Source: a virus. Taken from it: a DNA stretch of 57,663 nucleotides. Shown piece after piece: positions 7,350-13,661 of this stretch. Where the stretch lies: positions 1 to 57,663 of IMG/VR virus record IMGVR_UViG_3300030331_004162; one strand, given 5' to 3'. A program made the position numbers and the translations under genes. Below the pieces are notes generated by a model. It was not told where the DNA came from. It saw only the letters and a list, made by a program, of their open reading frames with translations, and did not search any database. Numbering within the stretch: position 1 is the first letter of the stretch; the number at the start of each line of letters is the position of its first letter.

Positions 7350-7377
7350 TTGTTTTTCTGTAGAAATACTATATAGA
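7350..7377 (+). promoter_or_regulatory. Possible promoter for terS
   Basis: TTGTTT at 7350-7355 and TATAGA at 7372-7377 are 16 bases apart in an AT-rich stretch, 50 bases before the terS start. It is plausible but not strong. Confidence 0.35.
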
Positions 7378-7427
7378 TCGGGCTTTTTAAGCTAAGTTAT
7401 CGCAACTTACTCGGATACGGAGGCCCC

Positions 7428-8117
7428 ATGGCCAAGAACAGATACGCCAATGTTTTGGACACCAAAGCGGCGGCTTTGCCGGAAGCAAAGCGCCAGCAGA
7501 CTAACCGACCCCCTTTGGCAGAGAAGCGTTTGACCCGCAGGCAGGAACTGTTTGTACGTGAGCTTGTAGCGAAGGACGGGCAGATCACCATGCGGGAAGC
7601 GGCCATCAATGCGGGCTACCCTGAGAAGTCTGCTCATGTCCGCGCTTCTGAGCTAACCAACCCCCGCATTTCTCCCCATGTGTGCAGAGCCATTCGCGAA
7701 TACCGGCAGGAGCTTGATCAGAAGTACGGCGTGGAATACCAGCGCCACCTGAGAGATCTGCAAATCATTCGGGATGCCGCCCTCGAGCAAGGCGCGTTCA
7801 GTGCGGCAGTGCAGGCTGAGTACCGCAGGGGTCAGGCGCAGGGTGACATCTACGTTAGCAAGACAGAGATTCGTCACGGCACGATTGAGCAAATGAGCAA
7901 AGAAGAGGTCATGAAAGCTTTGAACGAACTGAAGCAGACCTATGCCCCTTTGACCCATGACGCGGGGGCAGAGGATGCTGGCAATCGAAAACGCGCTCGA
8001 GAGCGTTTAGCGGAGGAAACAGATGGACATACTGGACGGGAAGCCGAAGACCAAGAAACAGAGGGAGGCGAGCTTCTGGCAGTCTCTGAAAAAAGCGATG
8101 AGGGACAACTTTCCTGA
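7428..8117 (+). CDS. terS: Terminase small subunit
   Basis: This 229-residue protein resembles Terminase_2-type small subunits. LTRRQELFVRELVAKDG, EAAINAGYPEKSA and ASELTNPRISPHV (about residues 35-85) match the N-terminal helix-turn-helix that binds the packaging site. A helical middle for oligomerisation and an acidic tail follow. GGAGG lies 4-5 bases before the ATG. The last 95 bases overlap the nuclease gene in another frame. Unlike most phages, the large subunit is 6 kb away (14292), separated by accessory genes. The tandem repeats just upstream are a candidate target. Confidence 0.85.
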   Translation: MAKNRYANVLDTKAAALPEAKRQQTNRPPLAEKRLTRRQELFVRELVAKDGQITMREAAINAGYPEKSAHVRASELTNPRISPHVCRAIREYRQELDQKYGVEYQRHLRDLQIIRDAALEQGAFSAAVQAEYRRGQAQGDIYVSKTEIRHGTIEQMSKEEVMKALNELKQTYAPLTHDAGAEDAGNRKRARERLAEETDGHTGREAEDQETEGGELLAVSEKSDEGQLS

Positions 8118-8457
8118 TTGGTCAGCCACACGCTTAGAATCCAGAGCCACCTTGGGTGTGCCGGATGTCTTGATCATGGACAATCAGGGTGATTGGCACA
8201 TGATTGAACTGAAGACCACAGCCAACATGAGCGTTGATATGTCCCCTCACCAAGTTGCCTTCTTGACTAAACACGCGAGGGGCAGTGTTTGGATAGCCGT
8301 CAAACTGACCAGCGCCACAGGCCATGAGGTATTTCTTTATCGCGGTGAGCGGGCAGTGGACGTAAAGCTAGAGGGATTACGAGCTACACCGGATAAACAC
8401 TTCAGTTTCCCTGTTTCCTACAGGGAGGTCCTCACAAGTATTGCAAGTATGCGCTGA
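8023..8457 (+). CDS. PD-(D/E)XK nuclease (VRR-NUC or resolvase-like)
   Basis: This 144-residue protein has the restriction-endonuclease-fold signature: GVPDVLIMD (D48) followed by MIELKTT (E62, K64), then SPHQVAFL. VRR-NUC and phage Holliday-junction resolvase-type enzymes share this order and cut branched or replicating DNA in a metal-dependent way. CGGAGGAAACAG before the ATG is a strong ribosome site, which supports the start inside terS. Resolving branched DNA before packaging is a reasonable inferred role. The substrate cannot be told from sequence. Confidence 0.8.
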   Translation: MDILDGKPKTKKQREASFWQSLKKAMRDNFPDWSATRLESRATLGVPDVLIMDNQGDWHMIELKTTANMSVDMSPHQVAFLTKHARGSVWIAVKLTSATGHEVFLYRGERAVDVKLEGLRATPDKHFSFPVSYREVLTSIASMR

Positions 8458-8463
8458 CCCGCA

Positions 8464-8502
8464 TATAGTGGCGGTGGGCAATGTTGCCCGTTACTTGGAG
8501 AA
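8464..8502 (+). promoter_or_regulatory. Promoter-hairpin-SD cassette A
   Basis: TATAGT (8464-8469) is followed after 6 bases by the hairpin GGGCAA-TG-TTGCCC (8476-8489), then CTTGGAGA. The box-to-stem spacing is the same as in the cassettes at 9688, 11096, 12586 and 13079, so the hairpin should form the 5' end of the RNA. Confidence 0.65.
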
Positions 8503-8506
8503 AACA

Positions 8507-8992
8507 ATGAAAGCAAAAGACATAAACCGCGCCATCGATACGCTAAGGGCGTATTGCGCTGACTTGCAGTACTGGAAGGATTGTGGCCCCGAACACTGGA
8601 TATCGTGCACGTGTGGCACACCTGCTCCGTATTTAAACGAAAGAGTTCACGGTCTGAAAGCTCACGCTGAGTCTGTCGATAAAGCAGAGTCCTTTATGAA
8701 GGATTACATTGCTGACGTTCAACAGGCGATCGATGACCTGACCCAATTGAAGGAAACGCAGTCAGGTGAAACAAAGGTCTACGAGCTTTTCAAGTCCTAC
8801 ACCGTCTCTGAGGTCTATCACGTCCCTGCTGACTCTCTCGAGCAGGCTATTGAGATCATGGACTACGACCACAAGCGTAAGGAATACGATGGCGACTATG
8901 ACACTCACCCTGATGGCACAGATGTTGTGACCGGAGGCGGCGAATGGACTCGCGAGGAGTATGAAGCTGAGTATGGGGAGATCGAGTCATGA
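8507..8992 (+). CDS. Accessory protein, unknown function
   Basis: A 161-residue acidic protein. The ATG at 8507 is placed by the TTGGAGA ribosome site and the cassette A hairpin, so the longer in-frame extension is rejected. The N-terminal part contains WISCTCGTPAP, and the middle is helical (DYIADVQQAIDDLTQL). The C-terminal half (YELFKSYTVSEVYHVPADSLEQAIEIM) resembles small domains seen in phage early proteins. It ends acidic (EEYEAEYGEIES). It heads a run of four ATGA-coupled genes. No family assigned. Confidence 0.75.
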   Translation: MKAKDINRAIDTLRAYCADLQYWKDCGPEHWISCTCGTPAPYLNERVHGLKAHAESVDKAESFMKDYIADVQQAIDDLTQLKETQSGETKVYELFKSYTVSEVYHVPADSLEQAIEIMDYDHKRKEYDGDYDTHPDGTDVVTGGGEWTREEYEAEYGEIES

Positions 8993-9168
8993 GAGCAGAA
9001 TTGCTGACAAAAACGAACGAAGAATTGCTGACAAAAATGTTTCGGTGTCTGCTGAAGAACGTCAAAAATCTGACGGGCAATGAATATGCCTATGATGATG
9101 AAGTGGGCGACAGCGTATCTTTGGAAGACTGTGAATCCATGCTTTTACGTTTGGAGGATAAGTCATGA
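8989..9168 (+). CDS. Small protein, unknown function
   Basis: This 59-residue ORF starts and ends in ATGA overlaps. The product begins MRAELLTKTNEELLTKMF; the duplicated ELLTK comes from a short direct DNA repeat of GAATTGCTGACAAAAA (9 to 24 bases into the ORF and again 27 bases on). It is otherwise mixed charge with an acidic C-terminal half. No family recognised; gene status rests on the tight coupling. Confidence 0.6.
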   Translation: MRAELLTKTNEELLTKMFRCLLKNVKNLTGNEYAYDDEVGDSVSLEDCESMLLRLEDKS

Positions 9169-9416
9169 GCCTGATCACATTGTGGACTGTGGAGTCCGGA
9201 GAGAAGTGCCGGTGGTTTGTTACCGAGAAAGCCGCGAGGCTCTATGCCCATGACACGTGGTTGAAGGAGGAAGATGGTGTGCCTTTTGTTAGCCACAAGG
9301 TCATCTGGGACGATCTGGAGTTGTGTGAGATTCTGAATCACATTGAGGGCTTTACCGAAGTGGGCGAGTCGCAGTTAGGGGCTTATCCACCAATTGATTT
9401 CAAGCGGCTCGTATGA
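9165..9416 (+). CDS. Small protein, unknown function
   Basis: An 83-residue protein beginning MSLITLWTVESGEKCRWFVT. It contains the segments WFVTEKAARLYAHDTWL and VSHKVIWDDLELCEIL, a compact alpha/beta pattern often seen in phage accessory proteins. GGAGGATAAGTC precedes the ATG. It is coupled on both sides by ATGA overlaps. No known family. Confidence 0.65.
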   Translation: MSLITLWTVESGEKCRWFVTEKAARLYAHDTWLKEEDGVPFVSHKVIWDDLELCEILNHIEGFTEVGESQLGAYPPIDFKRLV

Positions 9417-9601
9417 TTTTTCTTTTGGGCTGGCTCGAGAAAAGGTTGAAAGTGCCGGACGTAGAGCCAAAACAACAGCCGTATTTTCGTTACCCCATGC
9501 CGGACCCGTATCACGGGTTCTTTGAAACCAAAGATCGGACAGGCGTAGACGGTGGGACAGATCCGGAGGAAGAAATTCCGGAGCCAGACTCAGACCCGTA
9601 G
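9413..9601 (+). CDS. Small acidic protein, unknown function
   Basis: A 62-residue protein with a hydrophobic start (MIFLLGWLEKRL), a Pro/Tyr-rich middle (YFRYPMPDPYHGFF) and an acidic tail (DPEEEIPEPDSDP). It is the last of four coupled genes and is followed 11 bases later by a strong terminator. The hydrophobic N-terminus is too short for a confident membrane call. Confidence 0.6.
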   Translation: MIFLLGWLEKRLKVPDVEPKQQPYFRYPMPDPYHGFFETKDRTGVDGGTDPEEEIPEPDSDP

Positions 9602-9612
9602 ACACGTCTCTT

Positions 9613-9636
9613 AACCCCGCCCCAGCGGGGTTTTTT
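9613..9636 (+). terminator. Intrinsic terminator of the 8.5-9.6 kb unit
   Basis: AACCCCGC and GCGGGGTT form an 8-bp stem (9613-9620, 9625-9632) with a 4-base loop and six T. It is the first of six near-identical CCCCGC/GCGGGG terminators in the accessory island. Confidence 0.9.
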
Positions 9637-9664
9637 ATGCCTATAGAAATTTTTAAAAAAACTG

Positions 9665-9727
9665 TTGTCCTGCACGTCTCTGTATGCGATAGTGGCTATG
9701 CGGCAATCCTGCCGCGTTTGCTTTGGA
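9665..9727 (+). promoter_or_regulatory. Promoter-hairpin-SD cassette B
   Basis: TTGTCC (9665-9670), 17 bases, GATAGT (9688-9693) with an upstream TG, 6 bases, hairpin GCGGCA-ATCC-TGCCGC (9700-9715), then TTTGGAGA. It is the clearest promoter of the set because a -35 box is visible. Confidence 0.7.
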
Positions 9728-9735
9728 GAGCAATT

Positions 9736-10869
9736 ATGCAAAATTCAATTGAAAACTCAGACCAGACCCTGACCCGTTTGCTTCAACAGGTACAGGATCA
9801 AGCCGCCAGATCGCAGGACTTTCTGGCCCCGACGAATCAGCTTCAGCTTGTGACCGGTGATGCGGGTGACGGTAGCAAAGTCAGTCAGATCATCATGGAG
9901 CAGACAGGGGGTGCACCTACCCAAATTCTGTCCGCTAATGATGTGGCGTTTGATCAGATCAGCCAGCGGGCCGGTATTGATGTCCGGACTGCCCGCCGCC
10001 TTCAGCAGGATTATTCCGCTGAATTTGATGGCCTGATCAATGCTATCTGGCAGAAGGAACCGGCGGTGCGAATGATTCGTTCATTCCAGCACACTGATAA
10101 CGCGGGCACGGCTCGAGCGTTTGTCAGCGATAAGTTTAAGACATTCGACAATGTGCACCTGTTGAATTCGGCCCTGCCCGAGCTAATGGAAAGTGACGCC
10201 CAGTGGCAAGTGGTAAACGGCACGGTGACTGATAAGCGCCTGTACCTCCGCCTGAAGTCTGCGGTCATTACGGGTGAGGGCGCGGCGGTGGGCGACATCA
10301 TGGCGCTTGGCATTGGCATGAGTAACAGCGAGGTCGGGTGCGGTAGCGTCAACGTGTATCAAATGCACTGGACGCTGGCCTGCTTAAATGGATTGCAGAC
10401 CGAAAAGCGTACCCGCAAGTCTCACATCACTGGCGCTCGAGGCGATGCTGATACGTGGGGCCTACTGACGGACGAAGCAAAGGATGCGGATAATCATGCG
10501 CTGGCGCTTCAAATGCGGGACGTTACCGCGGCGTATGCCAGCCGTGAGTCATTTGACGAAGTGCTGGAAAAGATGAAAACCGCGCACGATGACAAAGTCG
10601 AGGGCTCGCCGCAGTCGGCAGTTGAGGCCATGGGCAAAGTGCTGGCGCTTACTAAAAAGGATACCGCCAGTTTAATGGACGGCCTGCTGGCCACTATCGG
10701 GCAGTCAGGTTATGCCGGTCAGCCGGTTACCCGTGCCACTATGGTAAACGCGGTTACAGCGGTAGCGCATACCGCGGACGCTGACAGTGTGGACGATTGG
10801 CAAAAGCTTGGCGGGCGCGTGTTGGATCTGCCCCGCTCCGATTGGCAACGTGTGGCGATGGCGGCTTAA
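9736..10869 (+). CDS. DUF932-family protein
   Basis: This 377-residue protein matches the DUF932 (phage/plasmid-like) family. Signature segments are RAFVSDKFKTFDNVHLLNSA, KRLYLRLKSAV, GDIMALGIGMSNSEVGCGSV and LACLNGLQ. The family is widespread on plasmids and phages, and its biochemical role is not established. The start follows the cassette B hairpin and TTTGGAGA; the longer frame from 9637 is rejected. It has its own promoter and shares a terminator at 11057 with the small gene that follows, so it behaves as an independent accessory unit. Confidence 0.85.
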   Translation: MQNSIENSDQTLTRLLQQVQDQAARSQDFLAPTNQLQLVTGDAGDGSKVSQIIMEQTGGAPTQILSANDVAFDQISQRAGIDVRTARRLQQDYSAEFDGLINAIWQKEPAVRMIRSFQHTDNAGTARAFVSDKFKTFDNVHLLNSALPELMESDAQWQVVNGTVTDKRLYLRLKSAVITGEGAAVGDIMALGIGMSNSEVGCGSVNVYQMHWTLACLNGLQTEKRTRKSHITGARGDADTWGLLTDEAKDADNHALALQMRDVTAAYASRESFDEVLEKMKTAHDDKVEGSPQSAVEAMGKVLALTKKDTASLMDGLLATIGQSGYAGQPVTRATMVNAVTAVAHTADADSVDDWQKLGGRVLDLPRSDWQRVAMAA

Positions 10870-10870
10870 A

Positions 10871-11038
10871 GTGGCCGCTTATCGCGTGGAAGTAGTGCAA
10901 ACCAGTGTTTTTTATTTTGAGGCAGATAATCCTGAGCAGGCGCGTCAGATCGCTACCGAGGATTTTATCTGGGACGAAGATCAGGATGCCCCTAACAGCT
11001 ACGGCGTCCACTTCAACATTTTTGAGATAGAAGACTGA
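10871..11038 (+). CDS. Small acidic protein, unknown function
   Basis: A 55-residue protein with a GTG start one base after the DUF932 stop. The sequence (YRVEVVQTSVFYFEADNPEQARQIATEDF) shows a strand-strand-helix pattern like small phage proteins with a xxVxAxxxxEAxxxA core. It is acidic at the C-terminus and ends just before a terminator. The GTG start is inferred from position and a GGCGG upstream. Confidence 0.6.
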   Translation: MAAYRVEVVQTSVFYFEADNPEQARQIATEDFIWDEDQDAPNSYGVHFNIFEIED

Positions 11039-11056
11039 TTTAACACTCCAAAGTGT

Positions 11057-11082
11057 GCCCCGCTCCGGCGGGGCTTTTTTTT
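11057..11082 (+). terminator. Intrinsic terminator
   Basis: GCCCCGC-TCCG-GCGGGGC (11057-11074) is a perfect 7-bp stem followed by eight T. It closes the DUF932 unit. Confidence 0.9.
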
Positions 11083-11090
11083 GTCTGCTG

Positions 11091-11136
11091 TATGCGATAG
11101 TCTAAGCGGGCCGCGATTGGCGGCGACTTTGGAGAA
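11091..11136 (+). promoter_or_regulatory. Promoter-hairpin-SD cassette C
   Basis: TATGCGATAGT (11091-11101) contains an extended -10 (TG, one base, GATAGT). Six bases later GCCGC-GATTG-GCGGC (11110-11124) forms a hairpin, then CTTTGGAGA. The -35 position falls in the T-run of the preceding terminator and is poor. Confidence 0.65.
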
Positions 11137-11143
11137 TACAAAA

Positions 11144-11839
11144 ATGCAACTATTAGATACTCGGGGCGCGAACCCCAAACTGAAAAAAACCGGCAAGGCG
11201 GCCCCGTTCCGCTATGCGGGGTTATCGCTTTATCCGGATAACATACTTTGCGCGGGAGCGAAGGCGGCGGGTTGTATGGATTGGTGCTTAGTAAATGAGG
11301 GCCGCGGGCGGTTCGATAACGTGCGAGAGGCGCGCCAGCGTAAGGCGGCATATTTGCATAATGATCGTGCGGGGTTTCTCGAGCAATTGCACCGTGAGTT
11401 ATCTAACTTCACAAAGCTTTGTGAGCGCACTGGCGAGCGTGGCGCGGTCCGGCTTAATGTTGTCTCGGATGTTAAGTGGGAACGGTACGGGATACCGCAA
11501 GCGCACCCCGAGCTTCTGTTTGTTGACTATTCAAAGCAAGCGGCGAGACTTGGAAAAACCCCCGATAACTACAAGCTCATTTTCAGCTATAGCGGGCGGC
11601 CCCAATACCGAAACCAAAACCGGCGGGCTTTCCAAACGGACGCCCCCGTGGCGGTAGTTTTTCGGGGCGGGTTTCCGCGGATGTTCCGCGGGCGGCCCGT
11701 GATAGACGGGGACCGAGATGACATCGCCAATGCTTTTGCTACTGGTCAGATAGTCGGGCTAACCCCAAAAGGATCGGCCCGCAACGATCGGTCCGGTTTT
11801 GTAGTGGATAACCCCGATTTGATAGGGGCCGCGTCATGA
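11144..11839 (+). CDS. GP88-like protein
   Basis: This 231-residue protein resembles the Gene product 88 (GP88) family of phages. It has an N-terminal NPKL segment, a cysteine cluster (LCAGAKAAGCMDWCLVNEGRG; C near residues 37, 45, 49), then VREARQRKAAYL, VRLNVVSDVKWE and a LFVDYSKQ/YKLIFSYSGRP region. The family is of unknown function; the three or four clustered cysteines would suit metal or Fe-S binding. The ATG is set by the cassette C hairpin and TTTGGAGA. It is coupled to the next gene by ATGA. Confidence 0.75.
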   Translation: MQLLDTRGANPKLKKTGKAAPFRYAGLSLYPDNILCAGAKAAGCMDWCLVNEGRGRFDNVREARQRKAAYLHNDRAGFLEQLHRELSNFTKLCERTGERGAVRLNVVSDVKWERYGIPQAHPELLFVDYSKQAARLGKTPDNYKLIFSYSGRPQYRNQNRRAFQTDAPVAVVFRGGFPRMFRGRPVIDGDRDDIANAFATGQIVGLTPKGSARNDRSGFVVDNPDLIGAAS

Positions 11840-12075
11840 TGCGCGATTACGAGATGTTTTCTACGGTCTCCCGAAAAGATAACCCGAGCCCCGAAGAATT
11901 AGAAAACGCGGTGCGGGTTTATATTGATCACGTACAAAATCAATCCCCCATTGTCGGCACGTCTCATTTTACCTACGGGTATATGATGAAGCGGTACGGG
12001 GAAGCTTTCCAAACTGCGCTCGATGCGTACTTTGATAGCCTGCCCCCGCCCACCATAGTGATAGGGACCGACTAA
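11836..12075 (+). CDS. Small protein, unknown function
   Basis: A 79-residue protein beginning MMRDYEMFSTVSRKDNPSPE, with a predicted helix NAVRVYIDHVQ and a C-terminal proline patch (SLPPPTIVIGTD). It starts in an ATGA overlap with the GP88-like gene and ends 7 bases before a terminator region, so the two share a transcript. No family recognised. Confidence 0.65.
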   Translation: MMRDYEMFSTVSRKDNPSPEELENAVRVYIDHVQNQSPIVGTSHFTYGYMMKRYGEAFQTALDAYFDSLPPPTIVIGTD

Positions 12076-12082
12076 AACCAAG

Positions 12083-12106
12083 CCCCGCCTCGGCGGGGTT
12101 TTTTTT
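12083..12106 (+). terminator. Intrinsic terminator
   Basis: CCCCGCC and GGCGGGG (12083-12089, 12092-12098) form a stem with a very short loop, followed by eight T. Confidence 0.9.
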
Positions 12107-12116
12107 ATCCGCCATA

Positions 12117-12162
12117 TATGCGAGAGTATGCGCTGCCGTAATGTTGCGGCGACTTTGGAGAA
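12117..12162 (+). promoter_or_regulatory. Promoter-hairpin-SD cassette D
   Basis: TATGCGAGAGT (12117-12127) is followed after 7 bases by the hairpin GCCGTAA-TG-TTGCGGC (12135-12150), which includes one G-U pair, then CTTTGGAGAATAGAACC before the ATG. The hairpin and ribosome site are nearly identical to cassette E. Confidence 0.65.
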
Positions 12163-12169
12163 TAGAACC

Positions 12170-12307
12170 ATGGCTAAAGCTTGGAGAAAAAAAGGGAAGC
12201 GGGCGCGGCAGGAGCGCGCCCTTGCGCGACTGTTAGCAAAGCCCACGCATACCGGTCGGGACTTGGTGGATATTGCTAACCTGAAAAAGTGTCTCGGGGT
12301 TTCATGA
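12170..12307 (+). CDS. Very small basic protein
   Basis: A 45-residue Arg/Lys-rich protein beginning MAKAWRKKGKRARQERALAR. It lies directly behind cassette D, has a clear TTTGGAGA site, and ends in an ATGA overlap with the zinc protein gene. The expression signals are the main evidence that it is real. The basic helix could bind nucleic acid. Confidence 0.65.
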   Translation: MAKAWRKKGKRARQERALARLLAKPTHTGRDLVDIANLKKCLGVS

Positions 12308-12528
12308 TGCGGTGCGAAAACAAAGTAGCGCAGACTTATTACCCCGCCCTTGATCCCTTCCCCCGCACCATTGAATTGCCGTGCGGGTCTACATCAATAC
12401 ATGGGGGCACACTGGTCTGCGAAGACTGCCAGAGTAAGCACTATGCCGGTTGGCCGGACCGATGCCCGCACGGGGTGCCGGTTCAACCGTGGGATGGCTA
12501 CTGCCCCGCTTGTGAGTTTGGGGAGTAG
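12304..12528 (+). CDS. Small cysteine-rich, probably zinc-binding protein
   Basis: A 74-residue protein with Cys/His pairs spread along it: RCENKV near the start, LPCGS, LVCEDCQSKH, DRCPHGVP and GYCPACEFG. The last two look like zinc knuckles. The ATGA overlap with the upstream basic protein suggests coupled expression. A DNA- or protein-binding adaptor role is an inference. Confidence 0.7.
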   Translation: MMRCENKVAQTYYPALDPFPRTIELPCGSTSIHGGTLVCEDCQSKHYAGWPDRCPHGVPVQPWDGYCPACEFGE

Positions 12529-12543
12529 CAACCCCCGCCGACT

Positions 12544-12570
12544 AACCCCGCCTCGAGCGGGGTTTTTTTT
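12544..12570 (+). terminator. Intrinsic terminator
   Basis: AACCCCGC-CTCGA-GCGGGGTT (12544-12564) is an 8-bp stem followed by a run of T. The loop is part of a CTCGAG site. Confidence 0.9.
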
Positions 12571-12580
12571 GACCGCGGGG

Positions 12581-12627
12581 TATGCGACACTAGCCGTGCC
12601 GTAATGTTGCGGCGAATCTTTGGAGAA
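12581..12627 (+). promoter_or_regulatory. Promoter-hairpin-SD cassette E
   Basis: TATGCGACACT (12581-12591), 6 bases, hairpin GCCGTAA-TG-TTGCGGC (12598-12613), then CTTTGGAGAATAGAACC and the ATG at 12635. Confidence 0.65.
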
Positions 12628-12634
12628 TAGAACC

Positions 12635-13018
12635 ATGTCAATACGTGTTGATTTGAGCCAAGACCAAGAGGTCGAAGTTACTGCGACTTTTGAAGTGTGC
12701 GACGAAGTCCCTGATTATGTTAGGGCGGACAATGCAGAAGATATCTTGGAGTTAATGAACGATAGCAATATCAATATGGCCGAAGTTATCGAGGCCGCCG
12801 TGTTAAATGGGGTTGATATGCCCGAGGCACATTCCGTTACTTTTGACAATGTGATGGCCTTTCTGGACGGCCGCGGTCCCGAGGGTGATCAATACATCAA
12901 AATTATCGGTAGCGCGTTAGTCGGTCTGCGCTTGGATCTCGAGAACACGGAGCGAGCGAATATTCAGTTGCGCGAGACTATCGATAGAATGTCCGCGGCT
13001 GATCAGAAAACCGCCTGA
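12635..13018 (+). CDS. Acidic accessory protein, unknown function
   Basis: A 127-residue strongly acidic protein beginning MSIRVDLSQDQEVEVTATFE. A beta-rich N-terminal part is followed by helices (AEVIEAAVLNGVDMPE) and a C-terminal coiled-coil-like segment (LVGLRLDLENTERANIQLRE). It forms a single-gene transcription unit between cassette E and the terminator at 13038. The high acidity would allow DNA mimicry, as in some anti-restriction proteins, but there is no direct evidence for that. Confidence 0.7.
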   Translation: MSIRVDLSQDQEVEVTATFEVCDEVPDYVRADNAEDILELMNDSNINMAEVIEAAVLNGVDMPEAHSVTFDNVMAFLDGRGPEGDQYIKIIGSALVGLRLDLENTERANIQLRETIDRMSAADQKTA

Positions 13019-13037
13019 GCAATTCCGGCTATCTTTT

Positions 13038-13063
13038 ACCCCGCCTCGAGCGGGGTTTTTTTT
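13038..13063 (+). terminator. Intrinsic terminator
   Basis: ACCCCGC-CTCGA-GCGGGGT (13038-13056) is a 7-bp stem followed by a run of T. Confidence 0.9.
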
Positions 13064-13074
13064 GTCTGGCTTTT

Positions 13075-13120
13075 ATCGCATACTGCGCTTGCCGCAATGT
13101 CGCGGTAAACATTTTGGAGA
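13075..13120 (+). promoter_or_regulatory. Promoter-hairpin-SD cassette F
   Basis: CATACT (13079-13084), 6 bases, hairpin GCCGC-AATGTC-GCGGT (13091-13106) with one G-U closing pair, then TTTTGGAGA before the ATG at 13129. Confidence 0.6.
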
Positions 13121-13128
13121 CAGACACT

Positions 13129-13374
13129 ATGTCGAATAACTTTCAAAACGAGCTAGAGCATGTTGGCGTTGCCAAGACCCGCGTCTGGGAACTGGCCACC
13201 GCCGCCGATCGAATCCACACTGCAGTCTGCGCGCTGGATATCCAGAACCGAAAGGTACTGGCAAAGCATTACCCCGCCTTCCTGCAAGTCGCGGAAGAAT
13301 TCGCGAAATTCGATGACACTCTGCTGGCGGAAATGGGCGTAAAGTTTAAGCGCGCTAAGGGCGGCAAATCATGA
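13129..13374 (+). CDS. Small helical protein, unknown function
   Basis: An 81-residue protein beginning MSNNFQNELEHVGVAKTRVW. It looks almost entirely helical and has a basic C-terminus (FKRAKGGKS). It lies behind cassette F with a TTTTGGAGA site, and ends in an ATGA overlap with the next gene. No family recognised. Confidence 0.7.
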   Translation: MSNNFQNELEHVGVAKTRVWELATAADRIHTAVCALDIQNRKVLAKHYPAFLQVAEEFAKFDDTLLAEMGVKFKRAKGGKS

Positions 13375-13613
13375 TCCGGATCGCACCGATTGATCAGATA
13401 CACGGCGACATGATTGTGTGGGTCTGCGTTAAACGTCTGGGCGACTTTAAACCGATTGATGGCGGGGAGTACGTGGTTCAGAAAACGCGCAAGGCACAGC
13501 CGCTGATATACCGAGCGGTTAACCGTAGGCTGAAGCCCACGGGGGACACGCTGGCGCGGTGGGGGTTCTTTGATGGCCCCGAAGATGTGATCCGCATACC
13601 CGCCCGCCGCTGA
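13371..13613 (+). CDS. Small basic protein, unknown function
   Basis: An 80-residue basic, probably beta-rich protein beginning MIRIAPIDQIHGDMIVWVCV. It is coupled to the preceding gene (ATGA) and followed by the last terminator of the island. No family recognised. Confidence 0.65.
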   Translation: MIRIAPIDQIHGDMIVWVCVKRLGDFKPIDGGEYVVQKTRKAQPLIYRAVNRRLKPTGDTLARWGFFDGPEDVIRIPARR

Positions 13614-13633
13614 CCAGTAGCGGCCACCACTGG

Positions 13634-13661
13634 ACCCCGCCCTCGAGGCGGGGTTTTTTTT
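13634..13661 (+). terminator. Intrinsic terminator, end of accessory island
   Basis: CCCCGCC-CTCGA-GGCGGGG (13635-13653) is a 7-bp stem followed by eight T. The TCTCCGACACT shortly after (13669-13679) resembles the cassette E box, but no gene follows. Confidence 0.9.
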
